Of a stretch of DNA of 64,000 bases, positions 37,696 through 46,272 are shown piece after piece. Within the stretch, counting starts at the first letter, position 1, and each line of letters opens with the position of its first letter. The position numbers were made by a program, and so were the translations under genes. Below the pieces are notes generated by a model, which was given only the letters and a program-made list of their open reading frames with translations, ran no database searches and was not told the DNA's origin. Source of the DNA: Tepidiphilus sp. J10 (GTDB lineage Bacteria > Pseudomonadota > Gammaproteobacteria > Burkholderiales > Thiobacillaceae); contig CAMDGQ010000004.1 in the NCBI GenBank assembly GCA_945897955.1, positions 19,920 through 83,919 on the forward strand, given 5' to 3'.

Positions 37696-37725
37696 CGTCA
37701 TTCCCGTGCATGCGCGGGAATGACG
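37696..37725. repeat. REP-like palindrome between bioB and bioF
   Basis: A perfect 11-bp inverted repeat, CGTCATTCCCG (37696-37706) and CGGGAATGACG (37715-37725), around an 8-base centre. The sequence type (GTCATTCCCG...CGGGAATGAC) is a very common dispersed palindrome in proteobacterial genomes. It may stabilise the bioB message or reduce readthrough. Confidence 0.7.
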
Positions 37726-37732
37726 AAGATAT

Positions 37733-38758
37733 TCAATGTCCCGCGCAACGACGTCCCTGCACCGGTTCGGTGTGCAATCCCAGCTTCGCAAATAAGGCCG
37801 CGTCGGCGCTGACATCCGGATTGCCAGTGGTGAGCAGCTTGTCGCCATAGAAGATCGAATTGGCGCCGGCCAGGAAGCACAAAGCCTGCACGCCCTCGCC
37901 AAGCTCCTGGCGACCGGCCGAAAGGCGCACATGCGAAGCCGGCATGGTGATGCGCGCGATCGCGATGGTGCGCACGAATTCGAACGGGTCGAGGTTCTCG
38001 CCTTTGCCAGCCTCGCCGCCTTGTTCAACAGCCAGCGGCGTGCCCGGCACCTTCACCAGCATGTTGATCGGCACCGATTCCGGCTGCGGGTCGAGATTCG
38101 CCAGTTCCAGGATCAACCCGGCGCGCACCCGCCGCGATTCACCCATGCCGACGATGCCGCCGCAACAGACATGGATGCCGGCGTCGCGCACCCGCGCCAG
38201 CGTATCAAGTCGGTCGCCATGCGTATGGGTGGTGATGACCTGGCCATAGAACTCCGAGGCGGTGTCCAGATTATGGTTGTAGTAATCCAGCCCGGCGTCT
38301 TTCAACTGCTCCGCCTGGCCCGGCTTCAGCATGCCCAGCGTGACACAGGTTTCCAGGCCCAGCGCCTTCACCTCGCGCACCATCTCGGTCACCGCGCCGA
38401 GATCCTTTTCCTTCGGACCGCGCCAGGCCGCGCCCATGCAGAAGCGGGTGGCGCCGGCTTCCTTGGCAGCCCTGGCGGTGGCGACGACTTCCGCCACATC
38501 AAGCATCTTTTCCCGTTCCAGGCCGGTATCGTGCCGCGCCGATTGCGAGCAATAGCCGCAATCCTCGGAACAGCCGCCGGTCTTGATCGAGAGCAGCGTC
38601 GAAAGCTGCACCGCGTTGGCGTCGAAGTTCGCGCGGTGCACGTTCTGAGCGTGGAACATCAAATCGTTGAACGGCAGCGCATACAGCGCTTCCAGTTCGG
38701 CCAGGGTCCAGGTCTTGCGCGTCGTCGCGGCAGCGACGGGTTGTGTCATGTCGTTCAT
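37733..38758 (-). CDS. bioB: Biotin synthase
   Basis: Radical SAM enzyme that inserts sulfur into dethiobiotin. The 341 residues carry the radical SAM cysteines C63, C67 and C70 (CSEDCGYC), and the family stretches [13 protein letters not shown] and [15 protein letters not shown] chose ATG 38758, which gives the usual length and shares its A with the TGA of the upstream membrane protein gene (TGATG), so the two are coupled. The Fe-S assembly genes at 463-2991 may supply its clusters. Confidence 0.96.
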   Translation of the reverse strand: MNDMTQPVAAATTRKTWTLAELEALYALPFNDLMFHAQNVHRANFDANAVQLSTLLSIKTGGCSEDCGYCSQSARHDTGLEREKMLDVAEVVATARAAKEAGATRFCMGAAWRGPKEKDLGAVTEMVREVKALGLETCVTLGMLKPGQAEQLKDAGLDYYNHNLDTASEFYGQVITTHTHGDRLDTLARVRDAGIHVCCGGIVGMGESRRVRAGLILELANLDPQPESVPINMLVKVPGTPLAVEQGGEAGKGENLDPFEFVRTIAIARITMPASHVRLSAGRQELGEGVQALCFLAGANSIFYGDKLLTTGNPDVSADAALFAKLGLHTEPVQGRRCAGH

Positions 38759-39204
38759 CAGTGCGCCTCTTTCACCACTTCGAGATCCCGCCAGTTTTCC
38801 TTGCCGGCTTTCCATACGTCATACAGCGCCCACGGCACCAGTGTCAGCAACATCAGCGCCCATACGCCGGCCCAGCCCGTCGGCAGATGCGCCAGATCGT
38901 TGGACAGCACGGTCAACGTGCCGACCACAGCGTAATAGCGATACCCGGCCCATTTGTTGTAATGCCGGACAGTGAGATCGGGGTGGTGCGCAATCGAGGC
39001 ATAGACGAAGATGGAGGCCGCCAGCCAGATCATGATCGGCGGCAGCGACATCGCCATCGGCAAAAATGCCAGCTTCTTGTCGGCGATCAGATGGCCGATG
39101 CCGAACAGGCTGGCGGAAAGCAGCGTGGTCGCCACGGCAAGCAGATTGAACAGGCGTGCGCTTCGCTTGCAGGATGTGGCGCTAATCAAGTGTTTTTCGG
39201 ACAT
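38758..39204 (-). CDS. Unknown membrane protein, first gene of the biotin operon
   Basis: A 148-residue protein with three or four hydrophobic segments (about 20-42, 48-70, 90-105 and 110-128) and an amphipathic, charged C-terminus ([18 protein letters not shown]). I do not recognise the family. Its stop codon overlaps the bioB start (TGATG), so it is translated together with bioB and stands first in the operon under a possible BirA operator. A role in biotin or precursor transport can be imagined, but it shows no resemblance to BioY or YigM that I can see. Confidence 0.7.
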   Translation of the reverse strand: MSEKHLISATSCKRSARLFNLLAVATTLLSASLFGIGHLIADKKLAFLPMAMSLPPIMIWLAASIFVYASIAHHPDLTVRHYNKWAGYRYYAVVGTLTVLSNDLAHLPTGWAGVWALMLLTLVPWALYDVWKAGKENWRDLEVVKEAH

Positions 39205-39256
39205 TCAACAAAAATCCGGCAAAAAAGAGGCTGGATGGTGGGGGACGGGTCAAACC

Positions 39257-39288
39257 TTGTCAAACAAAGCCAATTCAATATTGAACAA
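39257..39288. promoter_or_regulatory. Possible BirA operator upstream of the biotin operon
   Basis: Arms TTGTCAAAC (39257-39265) and ATTGAACAA (39280-39288) are imperfect inverted repeats with a 14-base spacer, close to the known BirA pattern TTGTAAACC-N14/16-GGTTTACAA. The site is 53 bases before the first gene of the bio operon and 26 before the divergent comF. A perfect palindrome TTCAATATTGAA (39274-39285) overlaps it. Confidence 0.45.
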
Positions 39289-39313
39289 GTGCCTAAATTT
39301 TGCGCAATCCCGT

Positions 39314-39967
39314 ATGCCGCAAGCTTGCTTCCTTTGCGGCACCCGTGTCACCGGAAAATTGCTTTGCGCCGGGTGCGAAGCCGATCTGGCTGCTCTCCCC
39401 GCCGCCTGTTGCCCGCAATGCGCACTGTCCAGCCCAGGCGGCGAGATCTGCGGCGGATGTCTGAAGCATCCGCCGGCATTCGACCGCACGCTGGCGACAT
39501 TCGTCTACGCCTTTCCGCTCGACGTCCTGGTGCAGCAATGCAAGTACGCCCACGCCATCAGCTTGACCTCGCTGTTTGCCGAACACATGGCCCGCCGGAT
39601 CGGCCCCGACACCCCTCACATCGATCTGCTGTTGCCGATGCCGCTGCACCCAAGTCGCCTGGCTGCACGCGGTTTCAATCAGGCGGCTGAAATCGCCCGC
39701 CGACTGTCACCCCGTCTCGGCATCCCCTGGCTGGCCGATGCCTGCCAGCGCGTGCGCAACACGCCCTCGCAAGCCGGGCTTGATCTGAAAGCCCGCCAGC
39801 GCAATTTGCTCGGCGCGTTCGCCTGCGACCACGACCTGAGAGGCAAGCGCATCGCCCTGATCGACGATGTGATGACCAGCGGCAGCAGCCTGAACGAACT
39901 GGCGCGAACCGCGCGCAAAGCCGGCGCCGAGGAGATTCAGGCCTGGGTGCTGGCGCGTACTTTGTAA
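39314..39967 (+). CDS. comF: ComF-family phosphoribosyltransferase-like protein
   Basis: A 217-residue member of the ComF/GntX family, linked to DNA uptake in competent bacteria and to use of external DNA. The N-terminus has four CxxC-type pairs for zinc (CFLCG, CAGC, CPQC, CGGC) and the C-terminus the phosphoribosyltransferase motif IALIDDVMTSGSS. I chose ATG 39314 because it begins directly before the first CxxC; a longer frame runs through the biotin promoter region. It is divergent from the biotin operon, the same arrangement (bioH/comF) as in several gamma- and betaproteobacteria. Confidence 0.88.
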   Translation: MPQACFLCGTRVTGKLLCAGCEADLAALPAACCPQCALSSPGGEICGGCLKHPPAFDRTLATFVYAFPLDVLVQQCKYAHAISLTSLFAEHMARRIGPDTPHIDLLLPMPLHPSRLAARGFNQAAEIARRLSPRLGIPWLADACQRVRNTPSQAGLDLKARQRNLLGAFACDHDLRGKRIALIDDVMTSGSSLNELARTARKAGAEEIQAWVLARTL

Positions 39968-40000
39968 GTGGTCCGAAACCAGTGCAGTCCGGACGATGCC

Positions 40001-40561
40001 TTATTCCTTGATTGCCTCAACGCCAATGCTCAGCGTTACGTCATCGGATACATAGGGCGCGTATTTGCCCATGTTGAAATCGGAACGCTTGATCTTGACG
40101 CTCGCGTTGGCGCCGATGGCGTCCTTCTTTTGCATGGGGTGCGGCATGGCGTGAAAAGTCGATACTTTCAGGGTTACCGGCTTGGTCACGCCCTTGATCG
40201 TCAGGTCGCCGTTGACCGCTACAGGCTTGTCGCCCTTGAATTTCACACTGGTTGATTTGAAGGTGATGACGGGATGAGCTGCGGTATTGAAGAAGTCTTC
40301 TCCCTGGATGTGTTCATTGAATACCGCGTAACCGGTGTTGACCGACTTGGCGTCGATGCTGACTTCGACCGAGCCGGTACGAGCGGCCCGGTCGAGCACA
40401 ATCTTGCCGCTGGTGGTGTCGAAACGGTGCATCTGGTTGGAGTAGCCGAAGTGGCTGTATTCGAATCGCGGCGCGGTGTGCGTAGCGTCGATGACGAAGG
40501 TTTCCGGCGCGGCGAGCGCACTGGTGGAAAGGGCTAACAGCGCGATGGCGAGTTTGGTCAT
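40001..40561 (-). CDS. Periplasmic YceI-family lipid-binding protein
   Basis: A 186-residue protein with signal peptide (LLALSTSALAAPE) and the YceI beta barrel (FVIDATHTAPRFEYSHFGYSN, GSVEVSIDAKSVNTG, FTSTSVK-like strand), a fold that holds isoprenoid chains such as polyprenyl-pyrophosphate or quinones. It has AGGAG upstream of the ATG. It is divergent from the LysR gene, 153 bases away, so that regulator may control it. Substrate unknown. Confidence 0.9.
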   Translation of the reverse strand: MTKLAIALLALSTSALAAPETFVIDATHTAPRFEYSHFGYSNQMHRFDTTSGKIVLDRAARTGSVEVSIDAKSVNTGYAVFNEHIQGEDFFNTAAHPVITFKSTSVKFKGDKPVAVNGDLTIKGVTKPVTLKVSTFHAMPHPMQKKDAIGANASVKIKRSDFNMGKYAPYVSDDVTLSIGVEAIKE

Positions 40562-40714
40562 GGGAGTCTCCTGAACATTGAAGGGAACGCCAGGCCGCCG
40601 GGTATGTTTTCGTCGGTCTTGACGCCAGGACGCACTGTAGGCATTTCATCAGCAGCGAGATAGACGACAATCCGCAATTCATTGTTGCTTGATTTGCTAC
40701 AAACAGGAGGGCTG

Positions 40715-41629
40715 ATGGATCGTCTTCACAGCATGAGGTTGTTTGTCCTGGTGGCGGAGATGGGTAGTTTTTCCGCCGTCGCGCAGCGGATGAATCTGGC
40801 GCGATCGGTGTTGACCCGCCAGATCTCGGCGCTGGAATCGCATCTCGGCACCAAGCTGCTGGCGCGCAGCACGCGGCGTCTGAGCCTGACTTCCGCCGGT
40901 GCAGGTTACCTTGAGAAGTGCCGCGAAATCCTCAGTCTGGTGGAAGCGGCCGAAACCGATCTGAACGAGGATCGACAAACGCCGCGCGGCCACATTCGGG
41001 CGACCCTGCCGCTGTCCTTCGGGGTCCGTCAGTTGATGCCGATGATCGGCGATTTCATGGCGGCCAATCCCGAGGTCAGCGTGGAACTTGATTTCAATGA
41101 TCACCGCGTCAATCTGATCGAGGGCGGCTTCGATCTGGCCATCCGTATCTCTGATCGCCTTGATCCCGGCGATGTCGCGCGCAGGATCGGCGGCAGCCAG
41201 GGCGTGATCGTCGCTGCCCCCGACTACCTGGCGCGGCATGGCCGACCGACACATCCGGCGGAATTGCTCGGCCACGAATGCTTCGGTTACCTGCTCGATT
41301 CGAAATCGAGTTGGAGCTTCGTGATTGATGACGAACAACGCGCGTATCCGATCTCCGGACGCCTGCGCGCCAACAATGGCGATGCACTGATCGCAGCGGC
41401 GGTTCAAGGGCTCGGCGTCGCACGCGCGCCCACTTTCATCGCCGAACAGGCCGTGCGCGCGGGCACGCTCGAAATTCTGCTGCGCGGTTTTCCAACCCCG
41501 AAAATGGGCATCTATGCGATTTTCCCCGGCAGCCGCCATCTTCCGCATCGGGTCAGGGCGCTGGTGGATTACCTTGCCATGCGCATCGGCCCGCTACCCG
41601 CCTGGGATGAAATCCTGACCACTGAATAA
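40715..41629 (+). CDS. LysR-family transcription regulator
   Basis: 304 residues: winged helix-turn-helix at 1-65 (MRLFVLVAEMGSFSAVAQRM, LTRQISALESHLG) and a periplasmic-binding-like effector domain from about 90. I chose ATG 40715 with a perfect AGGAGG 4 bases upstream. It belongs to the large CrgA/DsdC-type branch of LysR proteins that often control neighbouring genes; the divergent YceI gene is the natural candidate. Effector unknown. Confidence 0.93.
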   Translation: MDRLHSMRLFVLVAEMGSFSAVAQRMNLARSVLTRQISALESHLGTKLLARSTRRLSLTSAGAGYLEKCREILSLVEAAETDLNEDRQTPRGHIRATLPLSFGVRQLMPMIGDFMAANPEVSVELDFNDHRVNLIEGGFDLAIRISDRLDPGDVARRIGGSQGVIVAAPDYLARHGRPTHPAELLGHECFGYLLDSKSSWSFVIDDEQRAYPISGRLRANNGDALIAAAVQGLGVARAPTFIAEQAVRAGTLEILLRGFPTPKMGIYAIFPGSRHLPHRVRALVDYLAMRIGPLPAWDEILTTE

Positions 41630-41681
41630 CCGGGCTGCGGCTTTGTAGAATTGACTTCGAGTTGACACTCAGGAGGGTGTG

Positions 41682-42491
41682 GTGAAGTTCAGCAATGCCG
41701 CGTGGTGCGCTGCTTTATCGGGCATGTTCGGTTTCGCCGCGCATGGTTTCGCCGCGTCGGGTCCGCTCAAGCTGGCCTTGACGCGATCGCTCAGCCCGTT
41801 GATGACCGTAATTCGCTATGAGGACCGAGAACCGGAGCAACCGGCTTATGTCAGCCGCATCCTGGTGCTGGGCGAAAAGATGCGCATGGATTATGGCAAG
41901 GACGATGAAGGCTTCATTCTGTTCGACCGCAAGGCGCGTTCGGTGTGGCATGTGTCCCCGGGCGATCGGCGCATGACCGGCATTGCCGCCGGCAAAGTTA
42001 GCGATATCTGGCCACCCGACTGGCAACTGACGGAAGACGCGATGTCCGGCGAGCAATACGTGCTGACCCAGATCCGGCTCAACGGCACACTCTGTGTTGA
42101 ATTCAAAACCTCGCCACTGCTTCCTGGCGAGGCAGCCTTGTTCGCCGACTTTCGGCGCATCCTGGCGGCCAATCAGGTAAAAGCCTGGCTCGGTACGCCG
42201 GAAGAACTGCGTGCGCCCTGCGCGCTCGCACTCGACGTCCACGCGGCGGGGATCGAATACCGTGGAGGGTTGCCCTTGGCAATCCGTTACTGGGATGGAC
42301 GCAGCCGCATTTACAAGGAGCACGCGATCGTCCAGCCGCGTCCGGCGTTGTTTGAATTGCCGGCGGGTTATGCACACATCAAAGTAGGCAGTGCGTTGCC
42401 GGAACAGGACGAACTGGAGAAATCAGCCCGGTCCAAACCCGTTCAGGGAAAATCGGATAAGCGGCAACCGTCGGCATCGCAGGCCAGGTAA
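41682..42491 (+). CDS. Unknown secreted protein
   Basis: About 269 residues with an N-terminal hydrophobic stretch ending in GFAASGP, probably a signal peptide. The start is taken as GTG 41682, 5 bases after AGGAGG; GTG 41679 is too close to that site. The middle reads like a beta-rich outer-membrane-associated domain (MRMDYGKDDEGFILFDRKARSVWHV), with a cysteine pair (TLCVEF, APCALA). The final 25 residues are basic and low in complexity. I do not recognise the family. Its last 49 bases overlap the end of lpxH on the other strand. Confidence 0.65.
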   Translation: MKFSNAAWCAALSGMFGFAAHGFAASGPLKLALTRSLSPLMTVIRYEDREPEQPAYVSRILVLGEKMRMDYGKDDEGFILFDRKARSVWHVSPGDRRMTGIAAGKVSDIWPPDWQLTEDAMSGEQYVLTQIRLNGTLCVEFKTSPLLPGEAALFADFRRILAANQVKAWLGTPEELRAPCALALDVHAAGIEYRGGLPLAIRYWDGRSRIYKEHAIVQPRPALFELPAGYAHIKVGSALPEQDELEKSARSKPVQGKSDKRQPSASQAR

Positions 42492-43183
42492 CCGCCGCTT
42501 TCATACCAATCCGGCAAGACCCAGCGCTCGACGGACAGGCCGTTGAATTCATGTTCATGCCGCGCGGGACGATGTGTATGACCATGAATGATGCGTCGAA
42601 TCGGCGGGTTGAGCGCTTCGCTCGCCAGCATGGCGCGGATCGCCTCGCCATTTACATCCATGATTGCCGGCTTCTTGTCGGCTTTGGCGTGCTCGCTGCG
42701 TTCCCGCAGCGCTTTCGCCAGCGCCAGCCGTTGTTGCAGCGGCTGAGCCAGAAAGTGTTGCTGCCAGGCCGGATCACGGACCTGGCGGCGGAAGTCCTGA
42801 TATGCGACGTCATCGGTACAGAACTGATCGCCGTGCGTCAGCAGCGTTGGCATGCCGAACAGGTCGATTCTGCTCGGATCAGGCAGGAGGGTGAGTCCAG
42901 TGGCGTTGGAAAAGGAGGGGCCGACCAGAAAATCGCGGTTGCCAGGCAAGAAAAACAGCAATACACCCTGTTCGGAAAGCGATTTCAGCGCGGTTGCGAG
43001 GTCGCGATAGAAAGGCTCAAGCAGTGCATCGTCTCCGACCCAGGCCTCAAGGAAATCACCCAGCACATAGAGCGCTTGAGCATGCGGGGCGACTTCTTGA
43101 ATAAAGCGGTAGAACAGCCTGACCGGCAGCGGGCGCTCCGGTGTCAGATGCAGGTCGGAGATGAACAGCGCGGCGTCGGTCAT
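42443..43183 (-). CDS. lpxH: UDP-2,3-diacylglucosamine diphosphatase
   Basis: Metallophosphoesterase of lipid A synthesis that splits UDP-2,3-diacylglucosamine to lipid X and UMP at the inner membrane. The 246 residues have the metal sites in ISDLHL (D10, H12), GDFLEAW, GNRDFLVG, LTHGDQF and GHTHRP. I chose ATG 43183, giving the family length; the longer frame is unconserved. It follows the cyclophilin gene by 25 bases, an old gene pair in betaproteobacteria (ppi-lpxH). Its 3' end overlaps the convergent unknown gene by 49 bases. Confidence 0.95.
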   Translation of the reverse strand: MTDAALFISDLHLTPERPLPVRLFYRFIQEVAPHAQALYVLGDFLEAWVGDDALLEPFYRDLATALKSLSEQGVLLFFLPGNRDFLVGPSFSNATGLTLLPDPSRIDLFGMPTLLTHGDQFCTDDVAYQDFRRQVRDPAWQQHFLAQPLQQRLALAKALRERSEHAKADKKPAIMDVNGEAIRAMLASEALNPPIRRIIHGHTHRPARHEHEFNGLSVERWVLPDWYESGGYLACDADGCRLSDFP

Positions 43184-43208
43184 GGGGATGACAGGCGCCG
43201 CGCAGGTA

Positions 43209-43814
43209 TCAGCCTTCGATGATTTCGGCGCGCTCGATGATGACGTTCTCGACCGGCACATCCTGATGGCCGCCACGCATACCGGTGCGCACCTTGCGGA
43301 TGCGCTCGACCACATCCTGCCCCTCGGTCACCTTGCCGAACACGCAGTAACCAAAACCCTGGGCATTGGGCGCGCGGAAGTCGAGGAAAGCGTTGTCGGC
43401 GATGTTGATGAAGAATTGGCTGCTGGCGGAATGCGGATTCGGCGTGCGCGCCATGGCGACGCTGTAGGTCACGTTCTTGAGGCCGTTCTGGGCTTCGTTC
43501 TGGATTTCCGCGCGCGTCGGCTTTTGTTCCATGTCGGCGGTAAAGCCGCCGCCCTGAATCATGAAACCGTCGATGACCCGGTGGAATATGGTGCCGTCGT
43601 AATGGCCATCCTTGGCGTATTGCAGGAAGTTGGCGACGGTAATCGGGGCGGCTTTGGCGTCGAGTTCGAGGGTGATGGCCCCGAAGTTGGTATGCAGTTT
43701 GACCATTTTGACCTTTCGTTTGGCGGAATCGGATTTCGGGGCAGCTGCGCTGGCAAGTCCTGTCAAGGGCGCGGCCAGGGCGAGCAATATCAGGGAGCGA
43801 CGGTGTGAATTCAT
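43209..43814 (-). CDS. Periplasmic cyclophilin-type peptidyl-prolyl isomerase
   Basis: Catalyses cis-trans turning at prolines during protein folding. The 201-residue protein has a signal peptide (LILLALAAPLTGLASAAA), then the cyclophilin domain: FHRVIDGFMIQGGG with the catalytic arginine, SASSQFFIN, and GYCVFGKVTEG. I chose ATG 43814 with AGAGAAG upstream; an internal start at residue 37 (MVKLHTNFG) would give a cytoplasmic PpiB-like form, and both are conceivable. It lies 8 bases after the L,D-transpeptidase gene and before lpxH. Confidence 0.92.
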   Translation of the reverse strand: MNSHRRSLILLALAAPLTGLASAAAPKSDSAKRKVKMVKLHTNFGAITLELDAKAAPITVANFLQYAKDGHYDGTIFHRVIDGFMIQGGGFTADMEQKPTRAEIQNEAQNGLKNVTYSVAMARTPNPHSASSQFFINIADNAFLDFRAPNAQGFGYCVFGKVTEGQDVVERIRKVRTGMRGGHQDVPVENVIIERAEIIEG

Positions 43815-43822
43815 GGCTTCTC

Positions 43823-45091
43823 TCAACGTTGTGCGAGGTGGGTGGAGTTGGGGATGTCTTGCGACTTTTCCAGTGCGACGCGCCAAATTCCTTTTTCCTG
43901 GCGCCAGTACATGCGTTTGCTGGTCAAGCTGGCTAGTTTGTCGCTGCTGTAGCGTTGGGTGAATTCGGTGTATGCCATTTCGCCACCCGGGTAAAGAAAG
44001 AGGCTGATATCGCTCAGCGAGAGGCGGATCCAGTCCTTTTCCAGGATGTTGCGGCGCTTGTCCCTGGCCCAGGCGGTCCCTGATCCGCTGGTCATCGCGG
44101 CGCTGTAATGGCGCAGGAAGCGATCCGCGTCGCGGTTTTCCCAATCATTTCGCCAGGCATGCAGTTGCTTGAGCAACTCGTCGCGACTCTGTTCCCAGAT
44201 TTCGCGCGCGACCCAGTCGGTTCGGTCGGTGATGATGATCGGGGTCGATCCGGGTTTTATCCAGCGGCTGAGTTCTTTCAAATCGGGATTGGCGACAACA
44301 ACACATCCGTCGCTGGAACGCGGCGGGCGGCTATAAGTGTTGGAGGGAACGCCATGCAGCCAGATACCATGGCCGCCACGTTTTTGCAGCCTGTCCCATT
44401 CATTCGGGTAATCGAGCGGGAAAGCGCCGTCGCCGTAAAGATCCGCCAGACCCGCGCGCGGCAGTTGCTGGGCGATCTGATAAACCCCCATCGGCGTGCG
44501 CTTGTCGCCTTCCTTGCGCTTGTCGGTGCCGTTCTTGCCGATGGTCATGTAGAAATCGGACTTCAGGCGCGGCTCGCCATTGACGTTTTCGAACAGGTAC
44601 AGGCGCGCGCGCGAAGTGTCGGCGAGCAGCGCGAACTTCTGGTTCGGCGCGAGTTGCAGGATCTGGCGCGGCAGCGTGTCCGGGTCGGGTTGGTCGATGT
44701 AGCGCATAAGCCGAACGCGCGCTTCATCGCGCAAATCATCCAGCGACTGGTTCGGCGCTTTTGCGACTTCGCCCAGTCCGGCCAAAGGACGAGCACGCGC
44801 CATCAGCAGGTCGCCGCGAATCAGGTGGGCCAGTTTGAAGTCGGGACGCAGTGCGATGGCGCGATTCACTTCCTTCAGCGCGTCGTCCAGACGACTGGAA
44901 CGAATGTCCTGCAGCGCTTTCGAGATCAGGGAATCGGGAGAAGGCAGAAATCGGCTGGTGTCGGCAGCGGCAAGCAGTATGGGCGGCATCTCGCCGGCCC
45001 GGGATTGCTTGATTGCCAAAGGCCCCAGACTTGCGAAAAGCAGCGCCAGATTCAGGATCACATAAAAGGGCAGTTTCAGCGGATGGTTCAT
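43823..45091 (-). CDS. L,D-transpeptidase with C-terminal NTF2-like domain
   Basis: Periplasmic cell-wall enzyme that forms meso-DAP cross-links or attaches proteins to peptidoglycan. In 422 residues: an N-terminal signal or membrane segment (about 8-30), a short TPR-like helical part (about 55-130), a YkuD domain (about 150-290) with H246 (IWLHG) and the nucleophile C263 in SSDGCVVV, and a C-terminal domain (about 305-412) that looks NTF2-like (WENRDADRFLRHYSAAM, AYTEFTQRYSS). The preceding gene ends with a similar domain and overlaps this one by 4 bases (ATGA). The mix of YkuD and this tail is known in proteobacteria (ErfK/YbiS-like proteins). Confidence 0.88.
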   Translation of the reverse strand: MNHPLKLPFYVILNLALLFASLGPLAIKQSRAGEMPPILLAAADTSRFLPSPDSLISKALQDIRSSRLDDALKEVNRAIALRPDFKLAHLIRGDLLMARARPLAGLGEVAKAPNQSLDDLRDEARVRLMRYIDQPDPDTLPRQILQLAPNQKFALLADTSRARLYLFENVNGEPRLKSDFYMTIGKNGTDKRKEGDKRTPMGVYQIAQQLPRAGLADLYGDGAFPLDYPNEWDRLQKRGGHGIWLHGVPSNTYSRPPRSSDGCVVVANPDLKELSRWIKPGSTPIIITDRTDWVAREIWEQSRDELLKQLHAWRNDWENRDADRFLRHYSAAMTSGSGTAWARDKRRNILEKDWIRLSLSDISLFLYPGGEMAYTEFTQRYSSDKLASLTSKRMYWRQEKGIWRVALEKSQDIPNSTHLAQR

Positions 45092-46107
45092 CGCTCTTCG
45101 ACGATCTTCCAGGCAGAACCATCACGGACCAGGGACAAGGTCTTTTTCCCCGAGTCCTTGAAGATATTTGACTCGTAGCGCTGGGTAAAGCTGGCCTGAG
45201 CGGTGTCTCTCTTCAGGATGATTTTGATTCGATCGAGGCTGACCTTGATGAATTCGGGGCGAGCCAAACGTGCTTTCCGGTCTTGCGTCCAGGCGGCAAA
45301 GTCGCCGCCGGCAGGAACCTTGAACTGGGGACTGTAGAAACCCAGATAGGCGTCGGCATCGCGAGCACTCCAGGCGGCAGCCCATGCACGCAACATGCGT
45401 TCCACCTGCGCCTTGGGATCAATCGTTTCCTCCACTGGTTTGGAAGATTCCTTGCCCGGGTTGGCCTGTTCGACATTGGCGCCACTGGTTGCCGGCGTAG
45501 TCTCCAGCTCCGTTGTCGCAACCTGCACCGGGGCGGGTTTGGCCTTGCCCTTGCCCTTGCCGGCATCCACCGGTTTGGCGGGTTCCTGCGTGCGCGGCGT
45601 CGGGCTGAACAGGTCTCGGATCAATGCCAGCTTGGTTTGCGCAGAGGTATTTGATTTGTCGAGTTGCAGAGCCTTGTCGTAAGCCTGGGAAGCCATCTTG
45701 GCGTAGATGTCACCCAGATTTTCATGCGCGGTGGCATAGCTGGGATGCGTGCGGATGGCCATCTCCAGGCTGTTCTTGGCGCGCTCGTAGTCTGCCTGGG
45801 CAGCGTAGAGAACAGCCAGATTGTTATACGGCTCGGGCAGTTCGGGGAAATCCTCGGTCAAGCCGGTAAACACCTTTATGGCATCGGCATAGCGATTCAT
45901 CTCGGTCAACACCAGACCCTTGAGGAAACGTCCTTGCGCGTCCTTTGGGTTGGCAACGAGAAATGTGTTCACTTTTTCCAGCGCGACCTGATTGTTGCCT
46001 TGACGAAATGCCTGATTGGCATCCTGGACGCTGGGCGCGGCGGCGAAAGCCGGCGTCGGCAGAAGCAGCGTGGCGAGGAAGGCAAGCGAGAAACGGGTAA
46101 GTGTCAT
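45088..46107 (-). CDS. Secreted TPR protein with C-terminal NTF2-like domain
   Basis: A 339-residue protein with a signal peptide (LLPTPAFAAAP), four or so TPR repeats (about 28-170; for example YNNLAVLYAAQADYERAKNS), a Pro/Lys/Thr-rich linker (about 170-230) and a C-terminal domain (about 235-338; WSARDADAYLGFYSPQF, ASFTQRYES) that matches the tail of the next gene. TPRs bind partner proteins, so it may guide the L,D-transpeptidase or its substrate. The two genes overlap by 4 bases. Precise role unknown. Confidence 0.85.
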   Translation of the reverse strand: MTLTRFSLAFLATLLLPTPAFAAAPSVQDANQAFRQGNNQVALEKVNTFLVANPKDAQGRFLKGLVLTEMNRYADAIKVFTGLTEDFPELPEPYNNLAVLYAAQADYERAKNSLEMAIRTHPSYATAHENLGDIYAKMASQAYDKALQLDKSNTSAQTKLALIRDLFSPTPRTQEPAKPVDAGKGKGKAKPAPVQVATTELETTPATSGANVEQANPGKESSKPVEETIDPKAQVERMLRAWAAAWSARDADAYLGFYSPQFKVPAGGDFAAWTQDRKARLARPEFIKVSLDRIKIILKRDTAQASFTQRYESNIFKDSGKKTLSLVRDGSAWKIVEER

Positions 46108-46272
46108 GTGTGCTATTCTTTTCGGCGTTTTTGCGGTAATTCGGGGCAGAAGTGCCGTGGCACGCGAATTCTAGCCTTCGCGGGACACAACTCAAAATAG
46201 TCCCGGACCCGCGACAAAGCCGCCTCGCATGAGTTGCCTGATCCTACTCCACTCGATTGACCCTTCCGTGCC

